Source: JACRLW01 sp050181465 (GTDB taxonomy: Bacteria > Planctomycetota > UBA1135 > UBA2386). From it: a stretch of DNA of 64,000 nucleotides. The notes beneath the pieces were generated by a model. It was given only the letters and a program-made list of their open reading frames with translations, did not search any database and had not been told where the DNA came from. Numbering within the stretch: position 1 is the stretch's first letter; the number at the start of each line of letters is the position of its first letter. The stretch covers positions 1 to 64,000 of the forward strand of contig JBFXDD010000017.1 in the NCBI GenBank assembly GCA_050181465.1. Direction: 5' to 3'. The position numbers were made by a program, and so were the translations under genes. Positions 8,497 through 17,490 of this stretch are shown here, in pieces.

Positions 8497-9740
8497 AGGC
8501 CGTCCTCACTGCGCTTGCGGCATTCGCCGCCCTGGCGACGACGGTATCGCTGTCCGCCCAGGACAAGCCGAAGCTGCCGAAGTGGAAGATCGATCGCTAC
8601 ACGGAGAACCATCCGGAAGTGCTCGCGCGGATGGGCTACGTGTCGTACGGCCCGTTCCCCTTCGGTCAGCGCGCGACCAAGGTCATCACGACCGAGGACA
8701 TCGAGAAGCACCTCGCGCATCTCCAGATCCGCTGGGTGGAGACCGCGCACTTCCGCATCGGTATGGACTTGGGCGCCTGGACGGTTCCGGTCGACCCGGA
8801 GGTGCGCTCGAAGATCCGTGAAGAACTGACGCGGCTGAGCGAGCGCGGCCTGCCGAAGGTCACGCCGAAGATGAAGCAGCTCGATCCGTGGCTGCGCCTG
8901 CACCTCACGGCGCAGCGGCTCGAGGAACACTACGCGCTGATGCAGGACTGGCTCGGGGTGACCGATGCCGACTTCCCGAAGAACGCGGAAGAGCGCTTCC
9001 AGAAGACCAACGAGTACTGGGGCGAAGGTCCCTACCTCGGGCAACCGGAGAAGTACCTCTTCCTCATTCTGGAGGAGAAGAAGGACTACGACGATTACCT
9101 GGTGACGTACACGGGCCGCATCTCCGTCGGCGGTCAACAATGGAACTTCAAGGAGAGCGGCGCGCTGTTGTACGCCTTCGCCACGAAGAACCCTCAGGAA
9201 GACGGCCGACTCGACGACGACACCGCCCTCCACGGCCATCTCGTCTTCTCGGCGACGCACAACCTCATCAACGGCTTCCTCCACTACAACTTCGATCTGC
9301 CGGTATGGATGCGGGAAGCACCGGCGCACTGGTTCGAGCGCAGGATCACGCCGCGCTACAACTCCTTCACGCGCGGCGAGGGCGCGGCACCGATCGATCA
9401 ACGCCAATGGCGCTTCGATCTCGAGACGCGCAAACTGCTGAACAACGGCAAATACGCCAACATCGTCGAGATCATGAAGATGCGCGACTTCGGCGAAGTG
9501 GAGTTCAACGACCACGTCATGATCTGGTCGCGGCAGGACTACCTGATGACCCTCGGCAAGGAGAAGTGGGCGAAGTTCATGCGCCTGTCGAAGGCGCAGG
9601 TCGATCCGCTGACCGGTCAGGTGAACGGCGACATCGTCGACGCGACGCGGGATGCGCTGAAGGAGGCCTACGGACTCTCACCGCTCCTGCTCGAAGAGAA
9701 GTGGAAGGAATGGGTCAAGGAGACCTATCCGACCAAGTGA
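8493..9740 (+). CDS. Secreted peptidase-MA-like protein lacking an HExxH motif
   Basis: The GTG at 8493 gives 415 residues with a signal peptide (LTALAAFAALATT, cleavage after SLSA). The central part has the layout of gluzincin-type DUF1570/peptidase-MA proteins common in planctomycetes: a helix where HExxH would be, followed by a Pro-x-Trp-x-x-E-x-x-A-x-W segment (LPVWMREAPAHWFE). Here the metal-binding helix reads LVFSATHNLINGF, so the first His and the catalytic Glu are absent. It may be a pseudo-enzyme or use a different site. It ends the four-gene run that starts at 6216. Confidence 0.72.
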   Translation: MKAVLTALAAFAALATTVSLSAQDKPKLPKWKIDRYTENHPEVLARMGYVSYGPFPFGQRATKVITTEDIEKHLAHLQIRWVETAHFRIGMDLGAWTVPVDPEVRSKIREELTRLSERGLPKVTPKMKQLDPWLRLHLTAQRLEEHYALMQDWLGVTDADFPKNAEERFQKTNEYWGEGPYLGQPEKYLFLILEEKKDYDDYLVTYTGRISVGGQQWNFKESGALLYAFATKNPQEDGRLDDDTALHGHLVFSATHNLINGFLHYNFDLPVWMREAPAHWFERRITPRYNSFTRGEGAAPIDQRQWRFDLETRKLLNNGKYANIVEIMKMRDFGEVEFNDHVMIWSRQDYLMTLGKEKWAKFMRLSKAQVDPLTGQVNGDIVDATRDALKEAYGLSPLLLEEKWKEWVKETYPTK

Positions 9741-9757
9741 CCGCGCGGCCCGCGGTC

Positions 9758-9939
9758 TAGCCCGGACTATTCGTGAACGTCTGCTGCGATCGCCACAAGT
9801 CGCGACCTGCGGCGTCGCTACGTCGGCTCCTCCCTGGCAGCGTAGCTACAGCTACGCTTCGGTCGTCGACCGACGCAGCTCCTTGCCGGACATCGACCTG
9901 CGGCGATCTCGCGACGACGTTCACGAATAGTCCGGGCTA
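9758..9939 (-). repeat. Palindromic intergenic repeat, copy A (182 bp, perfect terminal inverted repeats)
   Basis: The first 23 bases (9758-9780) are the exact reverse complement of the last 23 (9917-9939); the outermost bases read TAGCCCGG and CCGGGCTA. Inside are an AGCGTAGCT/AGCTACGCT hairpin and a 15-base palindrome, TCGGTCG-x-CGACCGA. Read on the minus strand it matches two copies at 54207 and 54433 over their whole length. It sits between two convergent genes. The size, TIRs and TA ends suggest a non-autonomous MITE or a REP-like structured element. The short frame at 9818-10009 inside it is not a credible gene. Confidence 0.88.
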
Positions 9940-9945
9940 GGTGGC

Positions 9946-10656
9946 TCAGGGCGTCCACAACGCCGTTCGCCACACCGGCAGGAGGGCGACGAGCGAGGTC
10001 ACCGCCCATTCTGGAGCCTCGGGCCCCATCGCCACCGCATCCTCAGACGGCAGCTCGCGCACGACGTGCAGCCAGTGCTCACCCGGCGTGTAGGAAGCGA
10101 ACAGCTCCCCGAGTTCACGCGGTGTGGCCGCATTCGCCCAGTACATCTTCTTCCAGTCGTGAAGACGAAGTGAGAACCCGGGCGGCAACAGCTTGAGTTG
10201 CTGACACCAGTCGGCCATCGCCTCGGGCTTGGCGAGCGTCTTCTTCAGGTGCTCGCCGTCCCACCATGCCTGCGGATGGATCCGCATCGCGGCCTCGACG
10301 ACCTGGCCGTCCAGGCTGCACTCGAGGACGGTCTGGATGTAGTGAGTCTCGGCGTCCTTGCCGAGGGCCTCGCCGAAGAACGACGACAGCTTCTTGCGCT
10401 CCTTGTCGGAGCGACAGAGATAGGCGCGCTGCTCCCTGACGCGGAAGGCGTTGTAGGAGTGCGGATGGTGGATGCCGCCTTGAGCCGACAACTCGTAGCC
10501 GAGCGGCTTCGCGCGGACCTTGACCTCGTCGACGATCGCCTTGAGCTTGCGGCGGATCGAGAGTCGGAGCGCGTTGTATTCGGGGTCGTCCTGGCGGTGC
10601 TTCTCGAAGGCACGGAAGTCGCGCTCCAGGAAGGGTTCGAGGCTGATCTTCGGCAT
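9946..10656 (-). CDS. Hypothetical protein, 236 residues
   Basis: No family was recognised. The product has no signal peptide or membrane segment. It begins MPKISLEPFLERDF and is rich in charged helices in the first half (ALRLSIRRKLKAIVDEV). It then has a His/Tyr/Arg-rich patch (GGIHHPHSYNAFRVREQ) and a Trp-rich C-terminal half. The ATG at 10656 is preferred because residues further upstream in the frame are low-complexity Arg/Gly. Its stop lies only 6 bases beyond the copy A repeat, which may serve as its transcription end. Confidence 0.62.
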   Translation of the reverse strand: MPKISLEPFLERDFRAFEKHRQDDPEYNALRLSIRRKLKAIVDEVKVRAKPLGYELSAQGGIHHPHSYNAFRVREQRAYLCRSDKERKKLSSFFGEALGKDAETHYIQTVLECSLDGQVVEAAMRIHPQAWWDGEHLKKTLAKPEAMADWCQQLKLLPPGFSLRLHDWKKMYWANAATPRELGELFASYTPGEHWLHVVRELPSEDAVAMGPEAPEWAVTSLVALLPVWRTALWTP

Positions 10657-10769
10657 CGCGCGCGACCATAGCCGGGGACAACTCGCCACGCCGCAGCGAT
10701 TCGTGCGCGACCTGACCGTCGCCGCAAGTATCCTGCCCCGCCGGTGGCGACCGCCGCCGACCGACGACC

Positions 10770-11591
10770 ATGCGCCGCATCGCCTTCGTCTGCGTCCTCC
10801 TGCTCCCCGCCTGCGCCTCGATCCCCGGCCTCGCATCGCCGCGTTATACGCTGGCGCCGAAGGTCAACCTCGACGTCCATCGCGGCTTCGCGCAGATGCA
10901 GACCATCACCCCCGGCGGCCTCGTCGACAACCCACCCCAGACCGTCGAACAGCTCGGCCAGGGTGGTCGCGACGAAGATTGGTCGCTGGTCGCGAAAGCC
11001 GGTGACGGCTTCTCGGGTTTCGAACTCGAGTATCGACACATCGCGGTCAAGGACAGCACGAACGGCATCCTGGTCGGCGACTTCGGCCGCGTGCCGACCG
11101 GCACCGAAGCCAATGCCGATCTACGCGTCGACCACTGGCGACTGGCCTACTTCGGTGAGGTCCTGGCCCACGAGATCGAGGTTCGCGAAGAGCAGACGGT
11201 ACAGTTCCAACTCGGTGCCGGTGTCGCGCTCGCCCACCGCGACGGCGACTTCGAGGTCGCCGAGGACGGCAACACCGGTCTCTTGCAGACGGTGCACTTC
11301 GCCGACAGCGGGGTGCCGTACTTCGGGCTGCGCGGTCGGGTCACCTACGATCAGTTCTCGCTGCAGATCGACTGGCTCTACAACCCGGACATCAGCTTCG
11401 GCGGCGACTTCCGCGGCAACTTGCAGGACCTCGAGATCCTGGCCCGCTACGAGCTCTTGGATCAGGACATCCGATTGCTCGCGGGTTACCGCACGATGGA
11501 CCTGAACGCGGTCGGGGACGAGGACGGCGCGCGCTTCGCGACCGACTTCGCGATCGAGGGCTTCGTGCTGGGTGTGGAGTTCGACTTCTGA
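10770..11591 (+). CDS. Outer-membrane lipoprotein with beta-barrel-like repeats
   Basis: The N-terminus MRRIAFVCVLLLPAC is a lipoprotein signal with Cys at residue 15. The mature protein has alternating hydrophobic and polar strands, for example FELEYRHIAV, YFGLRGRVTY and LQIDWLYN. It ends in VLGVEFDF, a terminal Phe after alternating residues, as in outer-membrane barrel proteins. At 273 residues it could form an 8- to 10-stranded barrel. No specific family is recognised. It lies alone between an opposing gene and the start of the polysaccharide locus. Confidence 0.72.
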   Translation: MRRIAFVCVLLLPACASIPGLASPRYTLAPKVNLDVHRGFAQMQTITPGGLVDNPPQTVEQLGQGGRDEDWSLVAKAGDGFSGFELEYRHIAVKDSTNGILVGDFGRVPTGTEANADLRVDHWRLAYFGEVLAHEIEVREEQTVQFQLGAGVALAHRDGDFEVAEDGNTGLLQTVHFADSGVPYFGLRGRVTYDQFSLQIDWLYNPDISFGGDFRGNLQDLEILARYELLDQDIRLLAGYRTMDLNAVGDEDGARFATDFAIEGFVLGVEFDF

Positions 11592-11961
11592 GATCCCTGC
11601 TCGGGGACTGACGGATCCTCGTGGCGTGCTCGCGGATCGGTTCGCGCCCCGCGCACGAGCTGACGCGCGATGTCGCGAGCGCTCGCTCCAAGGTCGTGGC
11701 TCACCGTCTGTGCAACCCTGCTGCACCACTGCGCAGCGCTGCCTTTTCGGTGTCCGCCCATCCCCCTCCGGCGAGCTTGGTCCAGCACAGAGAGCGCGGC
11801 GACCTGGCGATGCCGGAGCCGAGACTTGAAGCGAACGGAGCCGGCTCCGATCCGCGGCGCGGCGAACCGCCTCGGATCGATGTGGAGGGCGGCATCGCCG
11901 CACGTCGCACTGCCGCACTGGATCGGCGAATTCGACTACCGCGGCTCTGCCGTCGACGGAT
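11592..11961. other. Intergenic stretch with only a weak small frame
   Basis: No convincing gene is visible. A plus frame from 11670 to 11999 (109 residues) has a hydrophobic N-terminus and ends in a strand-like segment (DGFTLSSGLELRVR) that recalls the end of the preceding barrel protein. It could be a decayed partial duplicate. It overlaps the glycosyltransferase 3-prime end on the other strand and its middle is low-complexity, so I do not call it a gene. Confidence 0.35.
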
Positions 11962-13239
11962 TCACGCTCTCGAGTGGTCTGGAACTCCGAGTCCGCTGAT
12001 CGCGGGATCGGCAGCGGCCGAGGCAGCCGCCGACATCGCGAGGTGCGCCGGCAGATCGAGCGGCGAGCCGTCGCGTCGCGATCGGATGGCCGCAGAGTAG
12101 ACCACGCAGAGAGCGCGGTAGTGTGCGTCGGCGGTGAAACGCGACTCGAAGGTGACGCGCGCCGCACGGGATCGCGCCAAGAGAAGTCGGCGGTCGGTCA
12201 CCGAACGCATGATCGCCGCGGCCAGTGCGCCCGGGTCTCCAGGTCGGAACAGCTCACCGTTGACCCCGTGTTCGACGATCGACGGCAAGCCGCCGAGATC
12301 GCTGGCGACCACCGGCAGCCCACAACCGAAGGCCTCCACGATCGTCATCGGCATGCCCTCGAACCAGAGCGACGGCACGGCCAGCACAGCCGCCTTGCGC
12401 ATCTCGTCGAGGACCTGCTCCGCGTTGCGCAGTCCAACGGCGATGAGCCGTGGGTCTGCAGCCGCCGCGGCGGCGACTTCGTTGCCGAGCGGACCGGTCC
12501 CGATGACGCGAATCTTCACGTGTGCCGGCAAGACGCGCAGCGCAGCGAGGAGCGTGCGAATGCCCTTCTCTTCACTCAACCGCCCCACGAACAGCACCCC
12601 ACTCCTCGTCCCCTCGAGATTCGCCCACGGCGACCTCACGAGGAAGTTCGGGACGATCGCCGTCTTCTCGGCGGGAATCACGCCGGACAACAGGTTGCGC
12701 TGAAACTCGGTGAGGGCGAGGAAGGCATCGACATCCCGTTGCCAGGTGCCGAGCGCACGATGAACGGCGTTGGTCGCCGCCACGACCGCGCTCGAAGCGC
12801 GACTCGAGCGATAGCAACGATGCTGGATCGCCGGGAGCGCCAGCTTTCGACCGACGCACTCCGTGCAGACCTGGCCGTCCCGGAACAGAGTCGCGGACGG
12901 GCAAACCGGCCGATAGTTGTGCAACGTGGCGACGACTGCGGCCCCCGCGCGTCGCGCCGCTCCGAACGCTGCCGGCGACACCAACGGCTGGATGTTGTGG
13001 AAGTGAACGACATCGATCGACCGATCGCGCACGATCTGAGCGATCGCGCGGCGGGATCGCCTCGACCAGATCGCACTGACGGCGAGCTGGACGCGGTTCA
13101 TCCGAACCGTGTCGGCATTGGACAGCACGTGTTCGAAGACTTCGTTCCCCGCATCGCGAAGCAGGTCGCGTTCGGCTTCGAACACCGCGTCCTCGCCGCC
13201 TCGCTGCAGGTAACGGTTGTGGACCAGAAGGATGCGCAC
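11962..13239 (-). CDS. Glycosyltransferase family 4, exopolysaccharide locus
   Basis: A 425-residue retaining GT-B glycosyltransferase. The N-terminal domain starts VRILLVHNRYLQRGGED and contains a Cys cluster (VCPSATLF, VCTEC, HRCY) seen in one GT4 subgroup. The C-terminal domain has LFVGRLSEEKGI and the donor-site E-x7-E signature in FEGMPMTIVEAFGCGLPVV. The start is the GTG at 13239, only 20 bases from the end of gmd, so they form one transcript. It probably adds a nucleotide-activated sugar, plausibly one derived from GDP-mannose given the neighbour. The acceptor is unknown. Confidence 0.87.
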   Translation of the reverse strand: MRILLVHNRYLQRGGEDAVFEAERDLLRDAGNEVFEHVLSNADTVRMNRVQLAVSAIWSRRSRRAIAQIVRDRSIDVVHFHNIQPLVSPAAFGAARRAGAAVVATLHNYRPVCPSATLFRDGQVCTECVGRKLALPAIQHRCYRSSRASSAVVAATNAVHRALGTWQRDVDAFLALTEFQRNLLSGVIPAEKTAIVPNFLVRSPWANLEGTRSGVLFVGRLSEEKGIRTLLAALRVLPAHVKIRVIGTGPLGNEVAAAAAADPRLIAVGLRNAEQVLDEMRKAAVLAVPSLWFEGMPMTIVEAFGCGLPVVASDLGGLPSIVEHGVNGELFRPGDPGALAAAIMRSVTDRRLLLARSRAARVTFESRFTADAHYRALCVVYSAAIRSRRDGSPLDLPAHLAMSAAASAAADPAISGLGVPDHSRA

Positions 13240-13259
13240 TGATTCCGCTGCTCTCTGAT

Positions 13260-14318
13260 TCAGATCCCTGCGTGATCGTGGATCTTGTGTCCGGCGTCGA
13301 TGAGCGTGCGCTCGCGGCGCGCGGACTCCAGATCGGTATCCACCATCATCCGGACGAGCCCGTCGAAGTCGACTCGCGGCTGCCACCCGAGCTTCTGCTT
13401 GGCCTTGGCCGGATCGCCGAGCAGCAGGTCGACCTCGGCGGGTCGGAAGTAGCGCGGATCGATCTTCACGTACTTCTCCCAGTCGAGGCCGACGCACGCG
13501 AACGCCTTCTCGCAGAACTCACGGACGCTGTGGGTCTCACCGGTCGCGACGACGTAGTCGTCCGCCTCGTCCTGCTGCAACATCAACCACATCGCTTCGA
13601 TGTAGTCGCCTGCGAAGCCCCAGTCGCGCTTCGCGTCGAGGTTGCCGAGCCAGAGGTCATCCTGCAGTCCGCATGCGATGCGCCCCACTGCCCGCGTGAT
13701 CTTGCGCGTGACGAAGGTCTCGCCGCGCCGCGGACTCTCGTGGTTGAACAGAATGCCGCAGGATGCGTGCATTCCGTAGCTCTCGCGGTAGTTGATCGTG
13801 ATCCAGTGTGAGTAGACCTTCGCGCAACCGTAGGGCGAGCGAGGGTAGAACGGTGTCGACTCACGCTGCGGCACTTCCTGCACGAGCCCGTACATCTCGG
13901 AGCTCGACGCCTGGTAGAAGCGGATCGGCTTCCCGGATTCCTCCTGATGCACGCGCACGGCCTCGAGCAGATTGAGCGTGCCGATCCCCGTCACCTCACC
14001 GGTGTAGACCGGTTGATCGAAACTCACCCGGACGTGGCTCTGCGCCCCCAAGTTGTAGACCTCGTCGGGATCGATCCGCCGAACCAGTCGGCTGAGCGCG
14101 TTGCCGTCGCTCAAGTCGCCGTAGTGCAACTCCAGCATCCGTCGGTCGACGTGCGGATCCTGATAGACGTGGTCGATTCGCTCGGTGTTGAAGGTGCTGG
14201 AGCGACGGACCAGGCCGTGCACTTCGTAGCCCTTGCTGAGCAGCAGCTCCGTCAAGTAGGAGCCGTCCTGCCCCGTGATTCCCGTGACCAGGGCGCGCTT
14301 CTTCCGGTTGTCGCTCAA
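13260..14318 (-). CDS. gmd: GDP-mannose 4,6-dehydratase
   Basis: This converts GDP-mannose to GDP-4-keto-6-deoxymannose, the precursor of GDP-fucose, rhamnose and related deoxysugars. It is an extended short-chain dehydrogenase of 352 residues, the standard length. The NADP site is G13-ITG-QDG19. The catalytic set is visible as SSSEMYG around 138-144 and Y163-GCA-K167. The RRGETFVTRK segment typical of Gmd is present. It lies between the export lipoprotein and a glycosyltransferase on the same strand. No GDP-fucose synthase follows, so the final sugar is unknown. Confidence 0.95.
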   Translation of the reverse strand: MSDNRKKRALVTGITGQDGSYLTELLLSKGYEVHGLVRRSSTFNTERIDHVYQDPHVDRRMLELHYGDLSDGNALSRLVRRIDPDEVYNLGAQSHVRVSFDQPVYTGEVTGIGTLNLLEAVRVHQEESGKPIRFYQASSSEMYGLVQEVPQRESTPFYPRSPYGCAKVYSHWITINYRESYGMHASCGILFNHESPRRGETFVTRKITRAVGRIACGLQDDLWLGNLDAKRDWGFAGDYIEAMWLMLQQDEADDYVVATGETHSVREFCEKAFACVGLDWEKYVKIDPRYFRPAEVDLLLGDPAKAKQKLGWQPRVDFDGLVRMMVDTDLESARRERTLIDAGHKIHDHAGI

Positions 14319-14413
14319 CTTGCCATGCCTCCGGCGCTTCTGATCGTCCGAGCCCGCGCGCGGGACTGAGAGTGATCTCGCAGCCCCGATGGCAGCGGCG
14401 GTTCGGCGGCCGC

Positions 14414-17260
14414 TCAGCGACCCTGAGCGGAACTCTGGATCAGGCTGCGTTGGAGCGCGTCGACATTCGAATCCAGTCGCGGCTCCTGCAACAGCGAGGT
14501 GAACTGCAGGTTGTCGACATCGCTGAGGTTGCCGAGCAACAGCGCCATCTCCGCGAGGCGGCGTCCCGCATAGAGGAAGTCGGTGAGCTGATTGCCGAAG
14601 GTCCGCTCGATCGGTCGCCGCGGGACCATCACCACGTCGCCCGGCAGCACTTCGGTATTCGCAGTCAGTCGATAGTGCGACTGGGTCGGCCCCTGCACCG
14701 TGCCGTCGGCGCGCACGATGTAGACACGGTCGGTGTCGCCGTCCTCGGCGACTCCACCCGAACGTGCGAGGAGATCGGCGACGCGAAGGCCGGGCTCCGC
14801 CACGAAGGCGCCCGGATTGAACACCGAACCGATGATCGAGACCGTCTGCTGCAGGGGCGGCACGAACAGGCGATCACCGTTCTCGAGGATCAGATCGTGC
14901 GGGCTACCGGGGAAGTCGTCGCGCGTGAAAGGAATCACGATGCGACCTTCCACCTGCCACGACTGCATGTGCGCGAGCATCATGCGCGTCTGGTCGAGCG
15001 CGATGCGAGCGGCGGTGCTCTCCGCCGGGTAACCGGAGGCGACCATCTTCTCGAAGGATCGTTGAAACGTCGCTTCCGTGCTCGTCCTCAGGTGGTCGAA
15101 GCGATCTTGCTGCAGGTTGCGCACGCTCTCTCGCGTGAATCGCGCAGCGCGCAGATCGGCGCCGTCGAGCGGGCCGCCGGCGACTGCCACGAGGTCACTG
15201 ATGCGCTGACCCCGAGCGAAGTCGTACTCCCCCGGGAAGCGGACGTGACCCTCGATCTTGACTCGGACCTTCTCGGAGTGGAGCCGACGGATCACCAGAC
15301 TGTCGCCGTTGGCGAGAGCCGGATCCGCTTCGCCGCCCTCGCGGAGCGCCTTGCCTAGATCGAAGCGGAAGCGCCGCACGGTGATCCCGCGCGACGACGG
15401 GTCGTAGACGCGGCGGATGAGTTCGGCTTCGTCGAACCACGCTTCGGGCACGACGTTGCCGGCGATCGCGACGAGCTGTGCGACGGTCAAACCGGCGGTC
15501 AACTCGAAGGTGCCTGGGTTGCGGACTGCGCCGAGGATCTCCACCGTCGGCATCGCCGCGGCATCGCCGCGCGCGCGGACCGCGAGGTGATCGAGCGGGC
15601 GCAGCTCGACATCGTGCTGCGGGTCGCCGAGCAGAGCGCGCTCGAGGTCGATCACGAGGACTCGCCGCGAGGTTCCCAACGCCTGCCGCTCGGGCACGAT
15701 GGTGACTTCGCCGGATTCGCCGATCTGGCGCGAGAGGAAGGCTTGCGGCAGAAAGGCATCGACGGTCAGGCCGTCGGCGGCGCGGAGCAGGTCTCCGATC
15801 GTCATGCCGTCGCGGAACGGATACCGCCCTGGTCGCGAGACCTGGCCGGCGATCTCGACCTGCGGCTGCCGCTCCTGGTCGATCGTGCCGACGATCAGGA
15901 CCTCGCCGTCGCTCATCCGCGTCTGGCGACCGGCATCGTCGAGCCCGACGTCGATGCGCGCGCGTCCACGTCCACCGATCGTCCGCTCGATCTGCGCGGA
16001 CGGCAGGAAGGTGAAGGCGGTGAGTCCGCTCGCCAGTCGGATCGCCTCGTCGACGGTCGTCTCGCGATGGATCTCGTAGATGCCCTGACGACGCACGGCG
16101 CCGGTCACGGCCACGGTCGCGCCGATGGTCGGCACGTAGATGACGTCGTCGGCGCGCAGCGTCTGGATGCCGGCGGTCTCACCCGTGAGCAGGAACTCGT
16201 AGAGATCGACGACCGCGACGCGACGTCCTTCTCGCCGGAGCTCGACCGCGCGCAGGGAACCGGTCTTGCGCGGCCCCTTGGCAGCCGCCAGCGCGGTGAT
16301 GACGCTCGCGCGCCCTCTCACTTCGACGATGCCGGGCTGCTCCACCTCGCCCACGACATGCACGCGGAATCCCCGCAGCCGCCCCGGCGAGACGTCGACA
16401 TAGAAGTCGCGACGATTCGCGCGCTCTTCGATCTGCCGCTTGATGATCTCCGCGAGTTCGCTCAGTCGGCGACCCGCGACCACGACGGCGCCGCCGTCCG
16501 GCACGACGATGGTGCCGTCGGGCTCCACCGTCTTGAAGATCTCGTCCTTGAACGTGCCGGTCATGACGACGCGTAGCTCGTCACCCGGAACCACGACGTG
16601 ATCGGTGGGGATGATCCCCACCGCATCGCCGCCGATATCCCCCTCGAAGAACTCGTAGCCGAACTGCCGCAGCACCGCGCCGCCTGCTGCCGAGCCGGAA
16701 TACATCACCTCGAGCGATGACGGCGGTGACGGCTGGCGCTGCGCCGCCTCGCTCGTATCGACGTTGTGCACGTGGACCGTGACACCGCCGGGGCCTGCCG
16801 TGGCTTGGCTCGGATCGGACGATTCCCCGCTCGCCGCGGCATTCGTCGGCGCAGCGCTCACCATAGATTCCGCCCCTTGTCCAGCCGGCCGAGCAGTGCC
16901 GGCCGCTGGTGCGCCGGGCGGCGTCGCTCCCATGGCGGCGGCGACCGCGGGGTCCATGAACGGCGCGGTCAAGTCCTGCGGCAATCCACGCGGGACCTGC
17001 ACGCCGCCCTCGGCAGCGTCGACCGTCGTCTTCTGGGGCCACTGTGTCGGTGTCGAGAGCCGCGCACCGGACGGCCGAGCTTCCGCCGGCACGTTCTGCA
17101 CTCGCTCTTCGATGCGATCGACCCAGGCCGGTCGCGGATTCCGCAACTGACTCGGATCGAACCCAACGCCCTCCGACGGGCCCTGACAGGCGACGAGCCA
17201 AGCCAGCGCGATAGCGACAGCAGCACGAAGCAAGAGGACTTCCCGGGGAGGAGGGTTCAC
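14414..17260 (-). CDS. Polysaccharide export lipoprotein with six SLBB domains
   Basis: A Wza-like outer-membrane export protein of 948 residues. The GTG start at 17260 gives a signal ending in a lipobox, LVAC, with Cys 25. Residues 30-200 are Pro/Ala-rich linker. A polysaccharide-export domain at about 205-298 contains DHVVVPGDEL. Six SLBB units follow, each recognisable by a motif of the form V-x-I-x-G-x-V-x-x-P-G (for example VHVVGEVEQPG, VEIAGQVSRPG, VKIEGHVRFPG, VSIIGSVFNPG). E. coli Wza is under 400 residues with far fewer such domains, so this version is expanded. It is the first gene of the minus half of the locus. Confidence 0.9.
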   Translation of the reverse strand: MNPPPREVLLLRAAVAIALAWLVACQGPSEGVGFDPSQLRNPRPAWVDRIEERVQNVPAEARPSGARLSTPTQWPQKTTVDAAEGGVQVPRGLPQDLTAPFMDPAVAAAMGATPPGAPAAGTARPAGQGAESMVSAAPTNAAASGESSDPSQATAGPGGVTVHVHNVDTSEAAQRQPSPPSSLEVMYSGSAAGGAVLRQFGYEFFEGDIGGDAVGIIPTDHVVVPGDELRVVMTGTFKDEIFKTVEPDGTIVVPDGGAVVVAGRRLSELAEIIKRQIEERANRRDFYVDVSPGRLRGFRVHVVGEVEQPGIVEVRGRASVITALAAAKGPRKTGSLRAVELRREGRRVAVVDLYEFLLTGETAGIQTLRADDVIYVPTIGATVAVTGAVRRQGIYEIHRETTVDEAIRLASGLTAFTFLPSAQIERTIGGRGRARIDVGLDDAGRQTRMSDGEVLIVGTIDQERQPQVEIAGQVSRPGRYPFRDGMTIGDLLRAADGLTVDAFLPQAFLSRQIGESGEVTIVPERQALGTSRRVLVIDLERALLGDPQHDVELRPLDHLAVRARGDAAAMPTVEILGAVRNPGTFELTAGLTVAQLVAIAGNVVPEAWFDEAELIRRVYDPSSRGITVRRFRFDLGKALREGGEADPALANGDSLVIRRLHSEKVRVKIEGHVRFPGEYDFARGQRISDLVAVAGGPLDGADLRAARFTRESVRNLQQDRFDHLRTSTEATFQRSFEKMVASGYPAESTAARIALDQTRMMLAHMQSWQVEGRIVIPFTRDDFPGSPHDLILENGDRLFVPPLQQTVSIIGSVFNPGAFVAEPGLRVADLLARSGGVAEDGDTDRVYIVRADGTVQGPTQSHYRLTANTEVLPGDVVMVPRRPIERTFGNQLTDFLYAGRRLAEMALLLGNLSDVDNLQFTSLLQEPRLDSNVDALQRSLIQSSAQGR

Positions 17261-17490
17261 GTTGCCTTGTCATCGGAGCTTCGGCGGTCGAAGGTTGAGA
17301 ACGAGACGAAGGAGCCGACGCGGACCACAGCGCAGTGCCGAGGAATCCGACAGCTCCGAACCGGCACGACGATCGCCGCGGTGCCGACGAAGCGAGGTGC
17401 CGATGGCAACGCAGGGAAGCCGTGCATCTCCCGTTGCGATTCGTCAGGTGCCGATCAGCCACGAATCCGACTTCGCAGCTTCCGTCGCCC

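Noticed and set aside
9818..10009. Arg-rich small frame inside repeat copy A, with similar peptides readable in copies B and C
   Set aside because: The likeness comes from the shared repeat DNA; the frame is not kept intact across copies and is dominated by palindromes.
11670..11999. Possible small exported protein of 109 residues
   Set aside because: Low-complexity middle, overlap with the glycosyltransferase on the other strand, no ribosome-binding site; reported only as a note.
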